In this document: positions 60,516 through 64,000 of the stretch, one piece after another
How positions within the stretch are numbered: position 1 is the stretch's first letter
How the letters are laid out: the number at the start of each line of letters is the position of its first letter
Assembly (NCBI RefSeq): GCF_009931655.1
Contig: NZ_CP047984.1
Location: 2,497,001 to 2,561,000 of the forward strand
Length of the DNA: 64,000 nt
Direction of reading: 5' to 3'
Source of the DNA: Pontibacter russatus
GTDB lineage: Bacteria > Bacteroidota > Bacteroidia > Cytophagales > Hymenobacteraceae
Position numbers and translations under genes: made by a program
Notes under the pieces: model-generated
The model's input: only the letters and a program-made list of their open reading frames with translations
Told to the model about the DNA's origin: nothing
Databases searched by the model: none

Positions 60516-63368
60516 ATGAGCGAACCACGTAAAAAACTGTTCCTGCTGGATGCCCTGGCACTTATATACCGCGCGCACTTTGCCTTCAGCAAGAACCCGC
60601 GCATTAACTCCAAAGGCATGAACACAGGCGCCGCCCTTGGCTTCACCAATACGCTGGTGGAGGTGCTGCAAAAGGAGCGGCCCACCCATATAGGCGTGGC
60701 GTTCGACACGGCAGCAAAAACCTTCCGACACGACAACTTCGCCGACTACAAAGCCAACCGCCAGGCACAGCCCGAGGACATCTCCATCGCCATCCCCTAC
60801 TGCAAGAAGATTGTGGAGGCCTTCAACATTCCGGTGCTGATCCTGGACGGCTATGAGGCCGACGATATCATTGGCACCATGGCGTGCAAGGCAGAGAAGG
60901 AGGGCTTCGATGTCTATATGATGACGCCCGACAAGGACTATTGCCAACTCGTGACGGAGCACGTTTTCCTGTATAAGCCTGCTTTTTTGGGCAACGCCGT
61001 GGAGGTGTGGGACGTGCAGAAAGTGCTGGACAAGTGGGAAATCGAACGTGTGGAGCAGGTAATCGATATACTGGGCCTGCAGGGCGACGCCGTGGACAAC
61101 ATCCCGGGCATACCGGGCATTGGCGAGAAAACAGCCAAGGCGCTGATACAGCGCTTTGGCTCCGTGGAGAATCTGATTGCCAACGCGGAGCAACTGAAGG
61201 GAAAGCAGAAAGAGAATGTGGTGAACTTCGCGGACCAGGGGATGATGTCGAAAGAACTGGCGACGATTCACTGCAACGTGCCGCTTGATTTCAGCGCGGA
61301 AGCCCTGCATTACGACGGCCCGAACGAAGAACGAATTGCCGAACTCTTCGCGGAGTTGGAGTTCCGGCAGCTGGCGCAGCGCGTGCTGGGGCAAAGCCTG
61401 GCCTCGGCTGTTTCGGCGCCGGCTGCAAAACCGGCACGCAAAGGCAAGGCCGCTGACCAGAGCCAGACCTCGCTGTTTGGCGCTGCCGCCGTCGCAGCTG
61501 TAGAGGAAACAGACATAGCGGCCTCCGGGGAGGCTCCGGCTGCCATGCAAACCATCAACTCCACCATCCACAGCTATCACCTCATCGACACACCGGAGCT
61601 GCGCCAGCGCCTTGTAAAGTACCTGCTGAAGCAGGACGAGATTTCCTTCGACACAGAGACCACCAGCATAGACGCCATCACCGCCCGGCTCGTGGGCATG
61701 TCGTTCTGCTACATCCCTGGTGAGGCGTATTATGTGCCTGTGCCCGCCGACGACCAGCAGGAGGCGAAGCGCATCGTGGCCGAGTTTAAGCCCGTGCTGG
61801 AGAACCCGAACATCGCCATGGTCGGCCAGAACATCAAGTACGACATCCTGGTGATGAAGAACTACGACGTGGAGGTGCAGGGGCCGATTTTCGACACCAT
61901 GCTGGCGCATTACCTGCTGGAGCCCGAGATGCGCCACAACATGGATGTGCTGGCCGAAACGTACCTCAACTACTCCCCTGTGCCCATCACCGACCTGATC
62001 GGTCCGAAAGGAAAGAACCAGAAAACCATGGCCGACCTGGAGCCGGAGGAGGTAAAAGACTACGCCTGCGAAGACGCCGACGTGACGCTGCAGCTAAAGC
62101 AGTACTTTGAGCCGCTGCTGCAGGAGCAGGGCCTGATGAAGCTGTTCTGGGATGTGGAGACGCCGCTGGTGCAGGTCATCGCTGACATGGAGAAGGAGGG
62201 CATCAGCATCGACTCGGATGCGCTGGCTGATATATCTATTCAACTGGAATCTGAAATTATAGGGCTGGAGAAGCGCATATTTGATATAGCCGGCGAGCAG
62301 TTCAACATCGGCTCGCCGAAGCAGCTGGGTGAGATACTTTTTGACAAACTGGAACTGCACGGCAAAAGCAAGCTCAAGAAAACAAAGACCGGCCAGTACG
62401 CCACCGGCGAAGAGATCCTCTCAAAGATGGCCGCAGAGCACGAGATCGTGCGCCTCATACTGGAGCACCGCGAGCTGACGAAGCTCAAATCGACGTACGT
62501 GGATGCGCTGCCGCAACTCGTCTGCCACCTCGACGGCCGCGTGCACACCTCCTTTAACCAGGCCGTCACCGCCACCGGCCGCCTCAGTTCCACCAACCCG
62601 AACCTGCAGAACATCCCGATCCGGACGGAGCGCGGCCGCGAGATCCGCAAGGCCTTTGTGCCCCGCAACAACAAGCACCTGATCATCTCCGCCGACTACT
62701 CCCAGATTGAGCTGCGCATCATGGCCGATTTCAGCGGCGACCCGACCATGAAGGAAGCCTTCAAAAACGGCATCGACATTCACGCCTCCACGGCCAGCAA
62801 AGTGTTTCATGTGCCGCTGGAGCAGGTGGACAGCGAGATGCGGCGCAAGGCCAAGACGGTGAACTTCGGGATCATATATGGCATCTCCGCTTTCGGGCTG
62901 GCGGAGCGCCTGGCGATCCCGCGCCGCGAGGCCGCCGATATCATCGAAGCGTACTTCCAGGAGTTCCCGGCGGTGAAGGAGTATATGGACAGCACCATTG
63001 AGAAGGCACGGGAACTGGAGTATGCCGAGACGCTGCTGGGCCGCCGCCGCTACCTCCGCGACATCAACTCGCGCAACCAGACCATCCGCGCCTTTGCCGA
63101 GCGCAACGCCATCAATGCCCCCATCCAGGGAACCGCTGCTGACATCATCAAGATCGCGATGATCCATATACAGGATTACCTGAAGCAGGAGAAGCTGCAG
63201 ACGCGCATGATCCTGCAGGTGCACGACGAACTGCTCTTTGATGCCCCGAAAGAGGAAGTGGAGGTCGTAACGCCGAAGATCGTGGAGCTGATGACGAACG
63301 CCCTGCCGCTGAGCGTGCCGATGGAAGTAGGCCTGGGCGTGGGCGAAAACTGGCTGGAGGCGCATTAA
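60516..63368 (+). CDS. polA: DNA polymerase I
   Basis: PolA fills gaps and removes RNA primers. The 950-residue protein has the 5'-3' exonuclease domain (start KKLFLLDALALIYRAHFAF, later VDNIPGIPGIGEKTAKALI) and a 3'-5' exonuclease domain. That domain keeps its acidic residues (ISFDTETTSIDA, GQNIKYDILVMKN), so it is probably active. The family A polymerase domain follows (SADYSQIELRIMA, RRKAKTVNFGIIYGIS, LQVHDELLFD). The Ala-rich linker at about 300-345 is typical. The ATG lies just after a TATCTTTA box. A palindromic repeat starts one base after the stop codon. Confidence 0.98.
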   Translation: MSEPRKKLFLLDALALIYRAHFAFSKNPRINSKGMNTGAALGFTNTLVEVLQKERPTHIGVAFDTAAKTFRHDNFADYKANRQAQPEDISIAIPYCKKIVEAFNIPVLILDGYEADDIIGTMACKAEKEGFDVYMMTPDKDYCQLVTEHVFLYKPAFLGNAVEVWDVQKVLDKWEIERVEQVIDILGLQGDAVDNIPGIPGIGEKTAKALIQRFGSVENLIANAEQLKGKQKENVVNFADQGMMSKELATIHCNVPLDFSAEALHYDGPNEERIAELFAELEFRQLAQRVLGQSLASAVSAPAAKPARKGKAADQSQTSLFGAAAVAAVEETDIAASGEAPAAMQTINSTIHSYHLIDTPELRQRLVKYLLKQDEISFDTETTSIDAITARLVGMSFCYIPGEAYYVPVPADDQQEAKRIVAEFKPVLENPNIAMVGQNIKYDILVMKNYDVEVQGPIFDTMLAHYLLEPEMRHNMDVLAETYLNYSPVPITDLIGPKGKNQKTMADLEPEEVKDYACEDADVTLQLKQYFEPLLQEQGLMKLFWDVETPLVQVIADMEKEGISIDSDALADISIQLESEIIGLEKRIFDIAGEQFNIGSPKQLGEILFDKLELHGKSKLKKTKTGQYATGEEILSKMAAEHEIVRLILEHRELTKLKSTYVDALPQLVCHLDGRVHTSFNQAVTATGRLSSTNPNLQNIPIRTERGREIRKAFVPRNNKHLIISADYSQIELRIMADFSGDPTMKEAFKNGIDIHASTASKVFHVPLEQVDSEMRRKAKTVNFGIIYGISAFGLAERLAIPRREAADIIEAYFQEFPAVKEYMDSTIEKARELEYAETLLGRRRYLRDINSRNQTIRAFAERNAINAPIQGTAADIIKIAMIHIQDYLKQEKLQTRMILQVHDELLFDAPKEEVEVVTPKIVELMTNALPLSVPMEVGLGVGENWLEAH

Positions 63369-63369
63369 T

Positions 63370-63448
63370 GACCTCGCGGTGTCCAAAGGTCCCGCGAGCG
63401 TCTAACCCGCACCAGACGCTCGCAGGAGCTGCGCACGCTGCGAGGTCT
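63370..63448. repeat. 3'-end palindromic repeat, copy B
   Basis: It begins right after the polA stop codon. Outer arms GACCTCGC (63370-63377) and GCGAGGTC (63440-63447) and inner arms GCGAGCGTCT (63394-63403) and AGACGCTCGC (63414-63423) are exact complements. It is the compact version of copy A at 51032-51142, lacking the AT-rich middle. Confidence 0.85.
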
Positions 63449-63472
63449 CTTCAGTAAGCCACCCCATATATA

Positions 63473-63502
63473 AAAAAGCACCTCATGCGGAGGTGCTTTT
63501 TT
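63473..63502. terminator. Bidirectional terminator between polA and the SGNH hydrolase
   Basis: AAAAAGCACCTC and GAGGTGCTTTTT pair around a short loop, with T runs on both strands. It ends both convergent genes. Confidence 0.9.
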
Positions 63503-63530
63503 ATATATGGCTCTATGCTTATTAGAATGA

Positions 63531-64000
63531 TTACGGGAAAAGCACCGCGCGGTACTGCGTCACATCCACTGTCGGGATTTTAGCGTTGTACTTGCTGTTG
63601 ATGGCCTTGATCATTTCATTCGCGATGATGGCGTAGCCTCTCGGCGTGGGGTGGACGCCGTCCAGGGAGAACAGGTTGCCGGATATATAAGCCGGAGAAT
63701 AAGCGACGCCATTTTCCGAAAATCCTCCCTGAATAGCAGTAAAGAACTGATTGGCATCAAAAATTGCCAGTCCTCTGTTCTCAGCCTGCGCTCTGATAAT
63801 GCTGTTGAAAGCCTCTGTGGCAGCTTTTATATTGGATATTTCTGCCATGTCGAGCAACAGCGCGCTTGGCCAGGGGTTGCCTCCCGAAAGACCGAACATT
63901 TGGGTCGTGTCAATCTGGTAGGCGGCCAACAGGCTTAGAAGTGTTCCCCGCACCACCAGCGCATCTTTGCTTGGGCTTACCTGTCGGGCCAGGTCTCTCC
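63531..64000 (-). CDS. SGNH/GDSL hydrolase, C-terminal part
   Basis: The frame is open to the right edge, so the 5' part of the gene lies outside the window. The visible 156 residues contain the C-terminal catalytic motif DGVHPTPRGYAIIANEMI with the DxxH pair, and GLSGGNPWPSALLLDMAEI upstream. The Ser nucleophile (GDS) block is beyond the edge. Such proteins are esterases or lipases; this long Bacteroidota form is usually an exported lipoprotein. It converges with polA across a bidirectional terminator. Confidence 0.88.
   Translation of the reverse strand, partial: RDLARQVSPSKDALVVRGTLLSLLAAYQIDTTQMFGLSGGNPWPSALLLDMAEISNIKAATEAFNSIIRAQAENRGLAIFDANQFFTAIQGGFSENGVAYSPAYISGNLFSLDGVHPTPRGYAIIANEMIKAINSKYNAKIPTVDVTQYRAVLFP

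Noticed and set aside
60369..61937. 522-codon open frame antisense to polA
   Set aside because: The polA exonuclease domains on the other strand are unmistakable; the antisense product has no recognisable family.

Overview
The window looks like chromosomal DNA of a Bacteroidota bacterium of the order Cytophagales, most probably a Hymenobacteraceae/Pontibacter-like organism. The evidence is a complete porP-gldKLMN type IX secretion (T9SS) block, a sprE/porW homologue, DUF5686, DUF4271 and DUF4286 proteins, a SusC/D-free TonB receptor with a carboxypeptidase-like plug extension, and promoters of the Bacteroidota type (TTG-N17-23-TAnnTTTG). The genus is an inference from gene content and GC-rich codon use. 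No rRNA, tRNA, CRISPR array, transposase or prophage gene was found; nearly all genes are housekeeping or envelope genes.

Layout. 0-7 kb: a lone nuoD, a PAP2 phosphatase, a DUF5686 outer-membrane protein and the NAD(P)H-hydrate repair enzyme. 7-10.4 kb (minus): UbiA-like membrane protein, pyrophosphatase and PafA alkaline phosphatase. 10.5-16.3 kb (minus): F1Fo ATP synthase operon atpZ-(atpI-like)-atpB-E-F-H-A-G, without atpD/atpC. 16.6-23.7 kb (plus): sprE, a class A PBP and uvrC, packed as one operon. 24.1-29.8 kb (minus): porP then gldK, L, M, N, the T9SS core and its rotary motor. 29.9-33 kb: WecA/MraY-like transferase, DUF4271, HemD-like protein. 33.2-35.3 kb: sugar-phosphate isomerase, lipB and a small protein in overlapping frames. 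35.4-38.8 kb: YraN, a MORN-type lipoprotein and htpG. 39-42.6 kb: a probable metal (zinc?) uptake module made of a His-rich exported peptide, a TonB receptor and a lipoprotein. 42.7-47.7 kb: single genes (DUF3052-OmdA fusion, MFS transporter, DUF4286, GNAT, acyl-ACP thioesterase, an AT-rich membrane protein). 47.9-52.1 kb: prolyl oligopeptidase lipoprotein, 2OG-Fe(II) oxygenase, nucleotidyltransferase. 52.4-55 kb: lemA plus two TPM-domain genes and a secreted hypothetical. 55.3-59.3 kb: a hybrid histidine kinase and a sigma-54 activator facing each other. 59.9-64 kb: secreted hypothetical, polA and the 3' part of an SGNH hydrolase.

The most striking signal is not a gene: the palindrome TATATA recurs every few hundred bases, inside genes and between them, in otherwise GC-rich DNA, and recruits the rare Ile codon ATA next to Tyr codons. 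It resembles a highly iterated palindrome such as cyanobacterial HIP1. Several families of intergenic palindromic repeats (a 3'-end element seen twice, a 26-bp inverted repeat, a 25-bp perfect hairpin inside the lemA operon, an upstream repeat shared by nuoD and an MFS gene) are the other main unexplained features. Start codons were moved downstream of the longest open frame where a signal peptide, promoter or family N-terminus favoured it; these choices are noted in each entry.
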